NCBI RefSeq assembly: GCF_030551875.1
Contig: NZ_JAUOZU010000013.1
Location: 62,001 to 126,000, forward strand
Reading direction: 5' to 3'
DNA length: 64,000 nucleotides
From: Fluviirhizobium alvei
GTDB lineage: Bacteria; Pseudomonadota; Alphaproteobacteria; Rhizobiales; Rhizobiaceae
The translations under genes and the position numbers were made by a program. Under the pieces are notes generated by a model, which saw only the letters and a program-made list of their open reading frames with translations, did not search any database and was not told the origin of the DNA. Positions 29,942 through 39,520 of this stretch are shown here, piece after piece (the stretch's first letter is position 1; every line of letters starts with the position of its first letter).

Positions 29942-30823
29942 ATGTCTGAACTTGCCAGTTACAACTTTGCCTATCTCGACGAAGGCACCAAGCGGATGAT
30001 CCGGCGTGCGATCCTTAAAGCGATCGCGATTCCCGGCTACCAGGTGCCCTTTGCAAGCCGCGAAATGCCGATGCCCTATGGATGGGGCACTGGTGGCGTC
30101 CAGGTGACGGCGGCAATCATCGGACCGGATGACGTGCTCAAGGTCATCGACCAGGGCGCCGACGATACGACAAACGCGGTGTCAATTCGCGCCTTCTTCC
30201 AGAAGGTTGCCAATGTCGCCGTGACGACGAAGACGTCGGAAGCCACCATCATCCAGACCCGCCACCGGATCCCGGAGGAGACGCTGACGGCCGGGCAGAC
30301 GCTGGTCTATCAGGTGCCGATCCCGGAACCGTTGCGCTTCCTCGAGCCGCGCGAAACGGAAACCCGCAAAATGCACGCATTGGAGGAATATGGCCTCATG
30401 CATGTGAAGCTCTATGAGGATATCGCCAAGAACGGCGAGATCGCCACGACCTATGCCTATCCGGTCAAGGTCGAAGAGCGTTATGTCATGGACCCGTCGC
30501 CGATCCCCAAGTTCGATAATCCGAAAATGCACCATTCGCAGGCCCTGCAGCTTTTTGGCGCCGGCCGCGAAAAGCGGATCTATGCCATTCCGCCCTATTC
30601 GGATGTCGTCAGCCTCGATTTCGACGATCACCCGTTCACGATCCAGAAATTCACCAAACCCTGCGCGCTCTGCGGCGCCCGCAATGTCTATCTCGATGAG
30701 GTGATCCTCGATGACCGGGGCAAGCGGATGTTCGTCTGCTCCGATACCGATTTCTGCGAAACCCGCCGCGCTGACGGCCATGTCGGCGACCAGACGGACA
30801 TTCTGAAGGAGGCCGCCGAATGA
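29942..30823 (+). CDS. phnJ: Carbon-phosphorus lyase PhnJ
   Basis: This 293-residue radical SAM enzyme breaks the C-P bond of ribose-1-phosphonate-5-phosphate, giving the alkane and a cyclic phosphate. The unusual cluster motif CX2CX21CX5C is intact as Cys241, Cys244, Cys266 and Cys272. The start MSELASYNFAYLDEGTKRMI fits the family; the frame is open 54 bases further upstream. It overlaps phnK by 4 bases. Confidence 0.96.
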   Translation: MSELASYNFAYLDEGTKRMIRRAILKAIAIPGYQVPFASREMPMPYGWGTGGVQVTAAIIGPDDVLKVIDQGADDTTNAVSIRAFFQKVANVAVTTKTSEATIIQTRHRIPEETLTAGQTLVYQVPIPEPLRFLEPRETETRKMHALEEYGLMHVKLYEDIAKNGEIATTYAYPVKVEERYVMDPSPIPKFDNPKMHHSQALQLFGAGREKRIYAIPPYSDVVSLDFDDHPFTIQKFTKPCALCGARNVYLDEVILDDRGKRMFVCSDTDFCETRRADGHVGDQTDILKEAAE

Positions 30824-31596
30824 GCGATCTGCCGCTGTTGAAGGTCATGAGCCTGTCGAAATTCTATGGCGGCCGCATCGGCTGTGCCAATGTCAGCTTC
30901 GATCTCTGGCCGGGTGAAGTGCTGGCGATCGTCGGCGAATCGGGTTCCGGCAAGACGACCCTGCTCAACTGCCTCTCGACCCGCCTGATGGCGGATTCCG
31001 GCATCATCCAGTATCAGATGCGCGACGGCGCCTATCGCGATATCGGCCGCATGAGCGAGGCCGAGCGCCGTTTCCTGATGCGGACGGACTGGGGTTTTGT
31101 GCACCAGAACCCGGCCGATGGCCTGCGCATGGCCGTTTCCGCCGGCGCCAATGTCGGAGAGCGCCTGATGGCGGTTGGCGCCCGCCATTACGGCCAGATC
31201 CGCGAAACCGCCTCCGACTGGCTGGAGCGCGTGGAAATCGCCGTCGATCGTATCGATGACCAGCCGCGCGCGTTTTCCGGCGGCATGCGGCAGCGTCTGC
31301 AGATCGCCCGCAATCTCGTCACCTCGCCGCGACTGGTGTTCATGGATGAGCCGACCGGCGGTCTCGATGTGTCGGTCCAGGCCAGGCTCCTCGATCTCCT
31401 GCGCGGACTGGTGCAGGATCTTGGCCTTTCGGTGATCATCGTTACCCACGACCTTGCCGTCGCACGCCTCATTTCGCATCGGATGATGGTGATGAAGGAC
31501 GGCCATGTCATCGAACAGGGGCTGACGGACCGGGTGCTCGACGATCCGCACGAACCCTATACGCAACTGCTCGTATCCTCGATCCTGCAGGCTTGA
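30820..31596 (+). CDS. phnK: C-P lyase-associated ATPase PhnK
   Basis: This 258-residue ABC-type ATPase has Walker A GESGSGKTT, Q-loop VHQNPADGLRM, signature FSGGMRQRLQIARN and Walker B LVFMDEP. In C-P lyase systems PhnK docks on the PhnGHIJ core rather than driving a permease, so it is not a transporter subunit despite its similarity to dipeptide ATPases. Confidence 0.94.
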   Translation: MSDLPLLKVMSLSKFYGGRIGCANVSFDLWPGEVLAIVGESGSGKTTLLNCLSTRLMADSGIIQYQMRDGAYRDIGRMSEAERRFLMRTDWGFVHQNPADGLRMAVSAGANVGERLMAVGARHYGQIRETASDWLERVEIAVDRIDDQPRAFSGGMRQRLQIARNLVTSPRLVFMDEPTGGLDVSVQARLLDLLRGLVQDLGLSVIIVTHDLAVARLISHRMMVMKDGHVIEQGLTDRVLDDPHEPYTQLLVSSILQA

Positions 31597-31612
31597 GACG
31601 AAAGGAACCCCC

Positions 31613-32323
31613 ATGTTGGAATCACCTCTGCTCGTCCGCAATGTCGCGAAGAGTTTCACCATGCATCTGCGTGGCGGCCTTCTCCTGCCGGTGGTCGAGA
31701 ATGCCACCCTTCATGCCGCAGCCGGCGAATGCGTTGTGCTGGGCGGCCCGTCGGGCGTCGGCAAGAGCTCGATCCTCAAGATGCTCTACGGCAACTATGC
31801 CGTCGATGCCGGCGAGATCATTATTCGCCATCGCGGCGAAGCGATTGACATCGCGACAGCCATGCCGCGGAAAGTGCTCGAAGTCCGCCGCGAAACGCTC
31901 GGCTATGTCAGCCAGTTCCTCCGCGCAGTCCCGCGTGTCTCGACGGTCGATATCGTCGCTGAACCCTTGATCGCGCGCGGCGTAGACAAGGATGAAGCCC
32001 GCAGGCGCGCCGAAGCGCTTCTTGCCCGCCTCAATCTGCCCGAAACGCTCTGGCAATTGCCACCGGCCACGTTCTCCGGCGGTGAACAGCAGCGCGTCAA
32101 CATCGCTCGCGGCTTCATTACCGATCACCCGATCCTGTTGCTGGACGAACCGACGGCCTCGCTCGATGCGATGAACCGCCAGGTCGTCGTCGAGATGATC
32201 CGCGAGAAGAAGGCGGCCGGCACAGCACTTGTCGGCATCTTCCATGACGAGGATGTGCGTTCCAGCGTCGCCGATCGCATTGTCGACGTTTCGACATTCT
32301 CGGCACGTAAGAGGGCCGCATAA
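31613..32323 (+). CDS. phnL: C-P lyase-associated ATPase PhnL
   Basis: This 236-residue ABC-type ATPase has Walker A GGPSGVGKSS, signature [14 protein letters not shown] and Walker B ILLLDEPTASLD. PhnL is needed with PhnG, PhnH and PhnI for the first step of phosphonate activation. It ends in TAATG, sharing a base with the next gene. Confidence 0.94.
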   Translation: MLESPLLVRNVAKSFTMHLRGGLLLPVVENATLHAAAGECVVLGGPSGVGKSSILKMLYGNYAVDAGEIIIRHRGEAIDIATAMPRKVLEVRRETLGYVSQFLRAVPRVSTVDIVAEPLIARGVDKDEARRRAEALLARLNLPETLWQLPPATFSGGEQQRVNIARGFITDHPILLLDEPTASLDAMNRQVVVEMIREKKAAGTALVGIFHDEDVRSSVADRIVDVSTFSARKRAA

Positions 32324-32937
32324 TGCCGAAACTCTCTGAGACGCCACTCATCCATCCGACCGCCCAGTTGCATGAGACGGAGCTCGGCACCTATACCGAG
32401 ATCGCCGAACATTGCCGGATCAGCGAAAGCCGCATCGACGATTATTCCTATGTCATGGAATATGGTATGATCTGGTGCGCGGATATCGGAAAATTCGCCA
32501 ATATTGCGGCATCCGTGCGCATCAATGCCACCAATCACCCGACCTGGCGACCGACCCTGCACCATTTCACCTATCGTTCGGGCGACTATTGGCCGGATGC
32601 CGACAATGATGACGATTTTTTCGGCTGGCGTCGCGACCACCGGATCGTGATCGGTCATGATGTCTGGATCGGTCATGGCGCCACCATCCTTCCCGGAGTT
32701 ACCATCGGGAACGGGGCAGCGATCGGGGCCGGAGCGGTGGTCTCCAAGGATGTCGAACCCTACATGATCGTCGGTGGCGTTGCCGCCAAGCCGATCCGCG
32801 AGCGTTTCTCGCGCAAGATCGCGGGACGGTTCGAAACCCTCGCCTGGTGGGATTGGGATCACATGACCCTGCGCCAGGCACTGCCGGATTTCCGGTCGCT
32901 CTCCGCCGAGGCATTCCTCGACAAATATGGCGCCTGA
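32323..32937 (+). CDS. Hexapeptide-repeat acetyltransferase of the phn cluster
   Basis: This 204-residue protein is a left-handed beta-helix transferase. Hexapeptide repeats are seen at HRIVIGHDVWIGHGATILPG and VTIGNGAAIGAGAVVSKDV, and the active-site-like region holds ATNHPTWRPTLHHF. It belongs to the phosphonate-associated DapH/LacA-like group often found in C-P lyase operons. It may acetylate aminoalkylphosphonates, as PhnO does in E. coli, but that is inference. Its start is coupled to phnL. Confidence 0.85.
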   Translation: MPKLSETPLIHPTAQLHETELGTYTEIAEHCRISESRIDDYSYVMEYGMIWCADIGKFANIAASVRINATNHPTWRPTLHHFTYRSGDYWPDADNDDDFFGWRRDHRIVIGHDVWIGHGATILPGVTIGNGAAIGAGAVVSKDVEPYMIVGGVAAKPIRERFSRKIAGRFETLAWWDWDHMTLRQALPDFRSLSAEAFLDKYGA

Positions 32938-33060
32938 ACCCTCCAGAACGGATCGTTTCGCCATCAGGAAACACGTGCGACAATATTTTTCGTTAGAACG
33001 TAACAATTTTTCTTTATAGGGTGCCGTTCCAAGGAAAACAAAAACAAAGCGACGAACAGA

Positions 33061-34251
33061 ATGGCCAATCTGCCGGTGATGAAAAACGACCAGGATCAGC
33101 AAACGAATCCGGGGATTGAACCGTCATCGGCAGCATCGAGCGCTCAACCGGGACGTCTTACACTTGTCGGCCCCGTGACCGTCGCCCGCGCTCTGCTTGT
33201 CGCCGTTCTTGTTGCCGGCGTCTATTTCTTCCACGGCTTCATCGTGCCGGTTCTGGCGGCACTCGTCATCGGCTTTGCGAGCTGGCCGCTCTATCGCCGA
33301 CTGCTTGCCATGGTCAATGGCAGCCGGATGCTGGGCGCCACGATCGCCATCTTCCTCATCGTCACATTGATCGTCATCCCCGTTTCCCTAGCTTCGGCCT
33401 ATGCGATCAAGGAAATCAGGGTCTGGGTCTATTGGGCTATCGAGGCCAACAAGGTCGGCGCACCGGTACCGGCCTGGCTTTCGGCACTGCCAATCATCGG
33501 TTCCTCGATCGCTGAAAGCTGGACCCATTATGTCGGCACACCGGGCGGTCTCGGAGAACTGGTTCAAACGATCAGCGGGTCGAACATCGGCAACATCTAT
33601 CGCGGTGTTATCACGGCGGGCACATCGGCGGTCCAGGCCCTTTTGACACTGCTCTTCATGCTCATTTCACTGTTTTTCGTCTATCTCAAAGGCGAGATGC
33701 TGGTCGGACAGCTCGACAAGGTCGGCGAACGCATTCTCCCCGAACGCTGGGAGCGCGTTTCCCGCATCGTGCCGCAGACGATCAGCTCGACGGTCACCGG
33801 AATGACGATCATCGCCATCGGCGAAGGCATCGTCCTTGGCATCGCCTACTGGCTGGCGGGTGTGCCCTCGCCTGTGACGCTCGGTCTTCTCACCGGTCTT
33901 GCAGCCCTGATCCCCGGTGGGGCGCCATTAAGCTTCACGCTCGTATCGGCCTATCTGGTTGCCAGCGGTTCGCTGATCGAAGGCGTCGCCCTGTTCGTCT
34001 GGGGCACAACCGAACTCTTTATCGTCGACAAGACGCTCAGACCCAAACTGGTCGGCGGCCCGATCAAACTGCCGTTCCTACCGACCTTTTTCGGCCTCAT
34101 CGGTGGCGTCAAGACCATGGGCTTCCTCGGTCTGTTCGTCGGGCCGGTGCTCATGGCACTGCTCGTAGCCATCTGGCGCGAATGGGTTCTGACCATCACC
34201 GAAGAAGAGATAGCAACAAACCGGGCATCTCCTGACAAGCCATCCGAGTGA
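33061..34251 (+). CDS. AI-2E family transporter (PerM/TqsA type)
   Basis: This 396-residue protein has about eight membrane segments and the family motifs PVLAALVIGFASWPLYRRL, GLLTGLAALIPGGAPLSF and TLRPKLVGGPIKLPFLPTFF with the following GGVKTMGFLGLFVGPVLMAL. Members export small molecules or act as Na+/H+ antiporters; the substrate here is unknown. It interrupts the phosphonate cluster on the same strand, 123 bases after the acetyltransferase and 137 before phnC, and probably has its own promoter. Confidence 0.85.
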   Translation: MANLPVMKNDQDQQTNPGIEPSSAASSAQPGRLTLVGPVTVARALLVAVLVAGVYFFHGFIVPVLAALVIGFASWPLYRRLLAMVNGSRMLGATIAIFLIVTLIVIPVSLASAYAIKEIRVWVYWAIEANKVGAPVPAWLSALPIIGSSIAESWTHYVGTPGGLGELVQTISGSNIGNIYRGVITAGTSAVQALLTLLFMLISLFFVYLKGEMLVGQLDKVGERILPERWERVSRIVPQTISSTVTGMTIIAIGEGIVLGIAYWLAGVPSPVTLGLLTGLAALIPGGAPLSFTLVSAYLVASGSLIEGVALFVWGTTELFIVDKTLRPKLVGGPIKLPFLPTFFGLIGGVKTMGFLGLFVGPVLMALLVAIWREWVLTITEEEIATNRASPDKPSE

Positions 34252-34302
34252 TTTCGTAATTCCAACGGCGAAGCACTCATTTGGGCCAACAAACCACAGG
34301 AT

Positions 34303-34320
34303 TTGTCACCCAACCGTCAT
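34303..34320 (+). promoter_or_regulatory. Candidate Pho box before phnC
   Basis: Half sites TTGTCAC and CCGTCAT are separated by 4 bases (CCAA), matching the PhoB consensus at 5 and 6 of 7 positions. It lies 68 bases before phnC, on the strand of the phnCDE genes. Confidence 0.6.
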
Positions 34321-34388
34321 GCAAGTGACACGAGACCTTCAAGCAAGCCGAATAAACCGCTCCCATAAACATAAAGGGAAATGGCGGA

Positions 34389-35231
34389 ATGTTCGAGTTC
34401 AAGGGTCTGACGCGACGATTTGGTGACAAGACGGCAGTCGACAATGTGACTTTCGATATTCCCGCCGGCCAGATGGTCGGCGTCATCGGCCGTTCCGGCG
34501 CGGGAAAATCAACCCTCCTGCGCATGATCAACCGTCTTGCGGATCCGACATCCGGAACGATCTCCTTTGGCGGACGCACGGTTTCGACGCTTCGTGGTGC
34601 CGAACTGCGTCGCTGGCAGCGCGATTGCGCCATGATCTTCCAGCAATTCAATCTTGTCCCGCGCCTTGATGTGCTGACCAATGTCTTGCTCGGGCGCCTG
34701 AACCATCGCTCGACTGTGACCTCGATCCTCAACCTCTTCACCCGCGAAGAACGGATCATGGCGATCGCCGCGCTTGAGCGCCTCGGTATCGAACAGAGCG
34801 CCCTTCAGGCAGCCGGCACGCTTTCTGGCGGTCAGCAGCAGCGCGTCGCCATCGCCCGCGCTCTCATGCAGGAACCCAAGGTGCTGCTTGCCGATGAGCC
34901 AATCGCCTCGCTTGATCCGCTGAATGCCAAGATCGTCATGGATGCGCTGCGCGACATCAACGAACGCGAAGGCATCACGGTTATCACCAACCTTCACACG
35001 CTGGATACGGCGCGCGCCTATTGCCAGCGGATCATCGGCATGGCCCAGGGCCGTGTCGTCTTTGATGGCACACCGGATCAGCTGACATCCGAAGCCGTCT
35101 CCGAAATTTACGGTGCCGATCAGTCGGCTATTGATGAATCCATGACCTCGACCGCCATCAGCAAGCCGAATGCGAACGCTGTTGCCGCAGGGGAAAGACC
35201 GCTGCGTCCGCTCGTGCTCGCCGGCGTCTGA
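34389..35231 (+). CDS. phnC: Phosphonate ABC transporter ATPase PhnC
   Basis: This 280-residue ATPase has Walker [11 protein letters not shown]-loop [20 protein letters not shown] (typical of PhnC), signature [14 protein letters not shown] and Walker B VLLADEP. A 30-residue tail follows the usual end. It energises import of phosphonates through PhnE1 and PhnE2 with PhnD as receptor. Confidence 0.95.
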   Translation: MFEFKGLTRRFGDKTAVDNVTFDIPAGQMVGVIGRSGAGKSTLLRMINRLADPTSGTISFGGRTVSTLRGAELRRWQRDCAMIFQQFNLVPRLDVLTNVLLGRLNHRSTVTSILNLFTREERIMAIAALERLGIEQSALQAAGTLSGGQQQRVAIARALMQEPKVLLADEPIASLDPLNAKIVMDALRDINEREGITVITNLHTLDTARAYCQRIIGMAQGRVVFDGTPDQLTSEAVSEIYGADQSAIDESMTSTAISKPNANAVAAGERPLRPLVLAGV

Positions 35232-35312
35232 GGTCAGACGATCGCCCGCCCGCGTCAAAGGCAAATCCAGATTTACCCGATGCCGGCTGATCCGGCCCGA
35301 CAGGAGACTGAC

Positions 35313-36218
35313 ATGCTCAAGAAAACCCTTCTTGCCGCCGTTGCCGTACTGGCATTCGCCGGCGCCGCAGCCGCCGAAGACCTCAAGGAATTCCGTATCG
35401 GCATCCTCGGTGGCGAAAACGAAGCCGACCGACTGAAGTCATACCAGTGCATGGTTGATCAGCTTCCGGCCGTTCTCGGCGTTGAAAAGGTCTCGCTGTT
35501 CCCGGCCGCCGATTATGACGGCGTCGTTCAGGGCCTCCTCGGCGGCACGCTTGATTTCGCCGAACTCGGCGCTTCCGGCTTCGCCAAGATCTACCTCGCC
35601 AACGCCAACGCAGTCGAGCCGATGCTGACGACTGTCCAGACCGACGGCTCCATGGGCTACTATTCGGTCATGGTTGCCCGCAAGGACAAGGGTTACAAGA
35701 CGCTTGCCGACCTCAAGGGCAAGAAGCTCGGCTTTGCCGATCCGGACTCGACCTCCGGTTATCTCGTACCGCTCGTCACGCTACCGGGCTCCATCGGCGC
35801 CCCGGTCAAGGAGTATTTCTCGTCGACCGGTTTCGGCGGCGGCCATGAAAACCTCGTTCTCGAAGTGCTGAAGGGCAACTTCGATGCCGGCACGACCTGG
35901 GCTTCGGGCGTCGGCGAGTTCAAGGATGGCTACACCTCCGGCAATCTCCGCAAGATGGTCGACAAGGGCATCCTGAACATGGACGACGTTGTTGAACTGT
36001 GGCGTTCGCCGCTGATCCCGAACGGCCCCTATGTCGTTCGCACCACGATGAGCGCCGAATCCAAGCAGAAGTTCAAGGACTACATGATGAAGCTGCCGGA
36101 AACCGATCCGGCCTGCTTCAAGGCCGTGACCGCCGGCGAAAACAAGGGCTTTACTGAAGTCAACGTCGATTTCTACAAGCCGATCATCGACGCCCGCAAA
36201 GCCACGATCGGTGGTTGA
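35313..36218 (+). CDS. phnD: Phosphonate-binding periplasmic protein PhnD
   Basis: This 301-residue binding protein has a signal peptide (MLKKTLLAAVAVLAFAGAAAA) followed by EDLKEFRIGILGGENEAD. The ligand region includes DFAELGASGFAKIY and KLGFADPDSTSGYLVP, as in PhnD proteins that hold the phosphonate at the N-terminus of a helix. The frame is open to 35280, but the signal peptide fixes the start at 35313. Confidence 0.95.
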   Translation: MLKKTLLAAVAVLAFAGAAAAEDLKEFRIGILGGENEADRLKSYQCMVDQLPAVLGVEKVSLFPAADYDGVVQGLLGGTLDFAELGASGFAKIYLANANAVEPMLTTVQTDGSMGYYSVMVARKDKGYKTLADLKGKKLGFADPDSTSGYLVPLVTLPGSIGAPVKEYFSSTGFGGGHENLVLEVLKGNFDAGTTWASGVGEFKDGYTSGNLRKMVDKGILNMDDVVELWRSPLIPNGPYVVRTTMSAESKQKFKDYMMKLPETDPACFKAVTAGENKGFTEVNVDFYKPIIDARKATIGG

Positions 36219-36234
36219 TTAAGACCCACTCACG

Positions 36235-36265
36235 CGCCGCCGGACAGGACGTCCGGCGGCGTTTT
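36235..36265 (+). terminator. Intercistronic hairpin between phnD and phnE1
   Basis: A perfect 11-bp stem CGCCGCCGGAC/GTCCGGCGGCG with a 5-base loop is followed by TTTT. It lies 16 bases after the phnD stop. It probably acts as a partial terminator or 3'-end stabiliser giving more PhnD than permease, common for binding-protein genes. Confidence 0.8.
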
Positions 36266-36290
36266 CACGAAAAGAGCGGAGCCCAAAACG

Positions 36291-37253
36291 ATGTCATCCA
36301 CGACCTTCACGCCGGAACTCGGCGACAAGGGGCGTCAGGTCGAGATGCACTGGCGTGAGCTTGCTCGCCGTCGCCGGCTCTATACAGCACTCATCGCTGT
36401 TGTTTTCCTTGCGATTCTCGGAAGTTCACTCTGGTTCGCCAACGACAGCAATTCCGGCAAGTTCTTCGATCGCCTGCCCTATTTCTTCGATTTTATCGGC
36501 GGTCTGGCACCGCGCGATGGCTGGGAAGTGTTCCGCGCCCTCTTCGATCTTCCGTCGCCCTATGACGATGGCAGCTTCAAATACAATTATCCCGAAGGCC
36601 GCTATTATCTGACGGAAACCTTCTACATTCCGGAATATTTCTACAAGATGGCCGAGACCGTCAACATCGCCATCTTCGCGACGCTGGTCGGTTTCCTGGT
36701 CGGCTTCGTCCTCTGCTTCTTCGCCGCCTCCAACCTGATGCCGAACCGGATCGTTCGCATAATCGTCCGTCGCATCATGGAAATCCAGCGCGCCTTCCCG
36801 GAAGTGGTGATCGCAGGTTTCTTTCTTGCCATTTTCTCGCTCGGACCGGTTCCGGCCATCATCGCCGTCTCGATCCATACGATCGGCGCGCTCGGAAAAA
36901 TGTTCTTCGAGGTTGTCGAAAATGCCGACATGAAGGCCGATGAAGGGCTGCGTGCCACCGGCGCCAACTGGATTGAACGGGTCTGGTTCGCCATTGTCCC
37001 GCAAGTGATGCCGAACTTCATGAGCTATTTTCTGCTCCGGCTTGAAATCAATGTGCGCGCCTCCACCATCATCGGCGCAGTCGGCGGCGGCGGCATTGGC
37101 GAATTGCTGCGTCTGTCCATCAGCCAGGACCATGAGGCCAAGACACTCGCCATCGTCGGCCTTCTGTTCCTGACCATCATCGCCGTCGACCAGTTTTCCG
37201 CCTGGCTGAGACGCAGGCTCGTCGGCGAACAATCCTTCCAGGTCGTGCAATGA
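36291..37253 (+). CDS. phnE: Phosphonate ABC transporter permease PhnE1
   Basis: This 320-residue permease has a cytoplasmic N-terminus, a first membrane segment near residues 30-50, a periplasmic part of about 70 residues and a C-terminal permease domain. The EAA loop region is EGLRATGANWIERVWFAIVP. The next permease overlaps it by 4 bases, so the channel is probably a heterodimer. Confidence 0.93.
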   Translation: MSSTTFTPELGDKGRQVEMHWRELARRRRLYTALIAVVFLAILGSSLWFANDSNSGKFFDRLPYFFDFIGGLAPRDGWEVFRALFDLPSPYDDGSFKYNYPEGRYYLTETFYIPEYFYKMAETVNIAIFATLVGFLVGFVLCFFAASNLMPNRIVRIIVRRIMEIQRAFPEVVIAGFFLAIFSLGPVPAIIAVSIHTIGALGKMFFEVVENADMKADEGLRATGANWIERVWFAIVPQVMPNFMSYFLLRLEINVRASTIIGAVGGGGIGELLRLSISQDHEAKTLAIVGLLFLTIIAVDQFSAWLRRRLVGEQSFQVVQ

Positions 37254-38755
37254 ACGGGAAAATCACCACCATGAACGGCTATGACATGGATCTGATTGCC
37301 GCAAGGCATCCCGCGCTTGTGCAGCAATCCTGGACGTCGCGCCTCAGAATCCCGATCGTGATCGCCACCATCTGCGCCTACTTTCTGTTCAGCTTCTGGT
37401 TCTTTGCGTTCGGAAAAGTGTTCCAGGGCGCCAACTGGGATATTGCCGGCGCCTATCTGGCCGACTGGGTGAGTTACGAGGAACGGCCCGAAATCCGCCT
37501 GCGCGCGGATGGAACCATGACGGTGACCTTTCCCAACAATTCCGCACTCGGCGCCAATCCGCATCCGGACTGGTTGGAAAAAGACGAACGGACGATCACG
37601 CGGACGGTCGAATCCAATGCGGCAGATACCGTCGCCAAACCGAAATCGACCATCAGCTTCATGGCACAGCCGGCGGAGGCCAAGCCGGCTGCCGATCCAA
37701 CATCTGCGCCGAAGACTGTCACTGAAACGATCGTCGATCGAACGATCGTCACCTTTTCGCCGGGCACCTCGATCGAGGCGACGCCCGAGCTTGCGATCAT
37801 AAGGCATCAGGGCGACGTGCTGGAAATTCCGCTCGGCCACGATCTGCCGGTCAGGGCAAAAGGGCAGCTGCCGGCATGGGCCAGCCAGCCGCATATCGAC
37901 AAGAAGATCATCCTGAGTTTCGGCCTCACCGGCTGGGCAGAAATCGATTCGGACCGGATCAAGATCCGCAACCGCTTCTTCGGCTGGGCCAATTTCTTCT
38001 TCGACACCAATTCCGTCTTTTTCGGCAAATCCTTAAGCGATGTTGCCAGCCTTATGGTGAGCGGCGAGCGGCTGGATCCGAAAATGAGCAACTTCGAACG
38101 CGCCGCCAACGACATTCTCTACAATCCGTCCTGGCAGCATCTCGATGTCTGGACCAAGCTCCTGCAGACGATCGTCATGGCCTTCGTTGGCACCCTCTTT
38201 GCGATGGTTCTGTCCTTCCCTCTCGCCTTCATTGCTGCACGGAACATCACCGCCAACAGCCTCGCCAATCAGTTGACCAAGCGCCTCTTCGATTTTCTCC
38301 GCTCGGTGGATATGCTGATCTGGGCTCTCTTCTTCACCCGAGCCTTTGGCCCGGGGCCGCTGGCTGGCATTTCGGCGATCTTCTTCACCGACACCGGCAC
38401 GCTCGGAAAACTGTATTCCGAAGCGCTCGAGAATATCGACAACAAGCCGCGCGAAGGCGTCAAATCGGTCGGCGCCTCGCCGCTCGCCGTCCAACGATAC
38501 GGCGTGATTCCGCAGGTTCTCCCCATCTTCGCCAGCCAGGCACTCTATTTCTGGGAATCGAACACCCGCTCGGCCACCATCATCGGCGCAGTCGGCGCTG
38601 GCGGCATCGGCCTCAAGCTGTGGGAAGCCATGCGCACCAATTCGGACTGGGAGAATGTGGCCTATATGGTCGTTCTCATTCTGCTGGTCGTCTATCTGTT
38701 CGATACGGCATCAAATGCATTGAGATCGCGTCTTATTGGCGGAGCTTCACGTTAA
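37250..38755 (+). CDS. phnE: Phosphonate ABC transporter permease PhnE2 with large extracytoplasmic domain
   Basis: This 501-residue protein is unusually long for PhnE. After one membrane segment (about residues 32-52) there are some 230 residues of probable periplasmic sequence, including a low-complexity Pro/Ala/Lys stretch (AQPAEAKPAADPTSAPKTV), before the normal permease domain (about 300-500) with its EAA-type loop EGVKSVGASPLAVQRYGVIP. It overlaps phnE1 by 4 bases. An in-frame ATG at 37271 is an alternative start. Confidence 0.9.
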   Translation: MNGKITTMNGYDMDLIAARHPALVQQSWTSRLRIPIVIATICAYFLFSFWFFAFGKVFQGANWDIAGAYLADWVSYEERPEIRLRADGTMTVTFPNNSALGANPHPDWLEKDERTITRTVESNAADTVAKPKSTISFMAQPAEAKPAADPTSAPKTVTETIVDRTIVTFSPGTSIEATPELAIIRHQGDVLEIPLGHDLPVRAKGQLPAWASQPHIDKKIILSFGLTGWAEIDSDRIKIRNRFFGWANFFFDTNSVFFGKSLSDVASLMVSGERLDPKMSNFERAANDILYNPSWQHLDVWTKLLQTIVMAFVGTLFAMVLSFPLAFIAARNITANSLANQLTKRLFDFLRSVDMLIWALFFTRAFGPGPLAGISAIFFTDTGTLGKLYSEALENIDNKPREGVKSVGASPLAVQRYGVIPQVLPIFASQALYFWESNTRSATIIGAVGAGGIGLKLWEAMRTNSDWENVAYMVVLILLVVYLFDTASNALRSRLIGGASR

Positions 38756-38811
38756 TGTCACAGTAGGGCCTTAAGCCCCGCCAGACAGATGATGAGGCAG
38801 ATGGAACCGCA

Positions 38812-39519
38812 ATGCGCTACGCAATCTATTTCACGCCACCGGCAGACGATCCGCTGACCCGAAAGGCGGCCCATTGGCTCGGGCGCGATGCTTTTGACGG
38901 CGCTGCGATCGCACAGCCATCCAGCGAACATTTCGGCCAGCAGGCTTTGGCGGAACTCACGGCCGATCCGCGTCGGTACGGCTTTCACGGCACCTTGAAA
39001 GCGCCTTTCATGCTTGCAGAGGGCAAGACGGAAGCGGAGCTTGTCGAGGCGCTCGATCTGTTGGCATCCGATCTGCCGGCCTTTACCTTGCCACAGATCG
39101 TCCTTGGCCGGCTGGGGCCGTTCTTCGCCCTGGTCCCTGCGGAATGGAGTGCCGAGCTGCAGTTGCTGTGCGACACCGCCGTGATGCGACTTGAATCCTT
39201 CCGTGCCCCCCTGAACGAAGCCGATATCGCGCGCCGGCAACCCGAAAAGCTCTCAGAAAGCCAGCGGGAAAACCTGCGTACCTGGGGCTATCCCTATGTG
39301 TTCGAGGATTTCCGCTTCCACATGACGTTGACAGGTCCGGTTCCGCCCGAGCAGCAGCCCTTCATGCAACAGGAACTCGATCGGCATTTCGCCGGCCACG
39401 CCAACGAACCACTCGAATTCTCCCAACTCGCCCTTTTCATCGAGCCTGAGCGCGGCGCGCCGTTTCTGGTGCGGCATGTCGCAAAGCTCGCCGAGCCCAA
39501 ATTGAGAAAGACCGCCTGA
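38812..39519 (+). CDS. DUF1045 protein, 2H-phosphoesterase-like
   Basis: This 235-residue protein is the DUF1045 'phosphonate metabolism protein'. It has two H-x-T motifs, YGFHGTLKAPF (His59, Thr61) and FRFHMTLTGPV (His170, Thr172), the hallmark of the 2H phosphoesterase fold that opens cyclic phosphodiesters. It lies directly before phnM (1 base apart). C-P lyase produces a ribose 1,2-cyclic phosphate that PhnP opens in E. coli. With no phnP in this cluster, I infer that this protein may do that step. Confidence 0.88.
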   Translation: MRYAIYFTPPADDPLTRKAAHWLGRDAFDGAAIAQPSSEHFGQQALAELTADPRRYGFHGTLKAPFMLAEGKTEAELVEALDLLASDLPAFTLPQIVLGRLGPFFALVPAEWSAELQLLCDTAVMRLESFRAPLNEADIARRQPEKLSESQRENLRTWGYPYVFEDFRFHMTLTGPVPPEQQPFMQQELDRHFAGHANEPLEFSQLALFIEPERGAPFLVRHVAKLAEPKLRKTA

Positions 39520-39520
39520 G

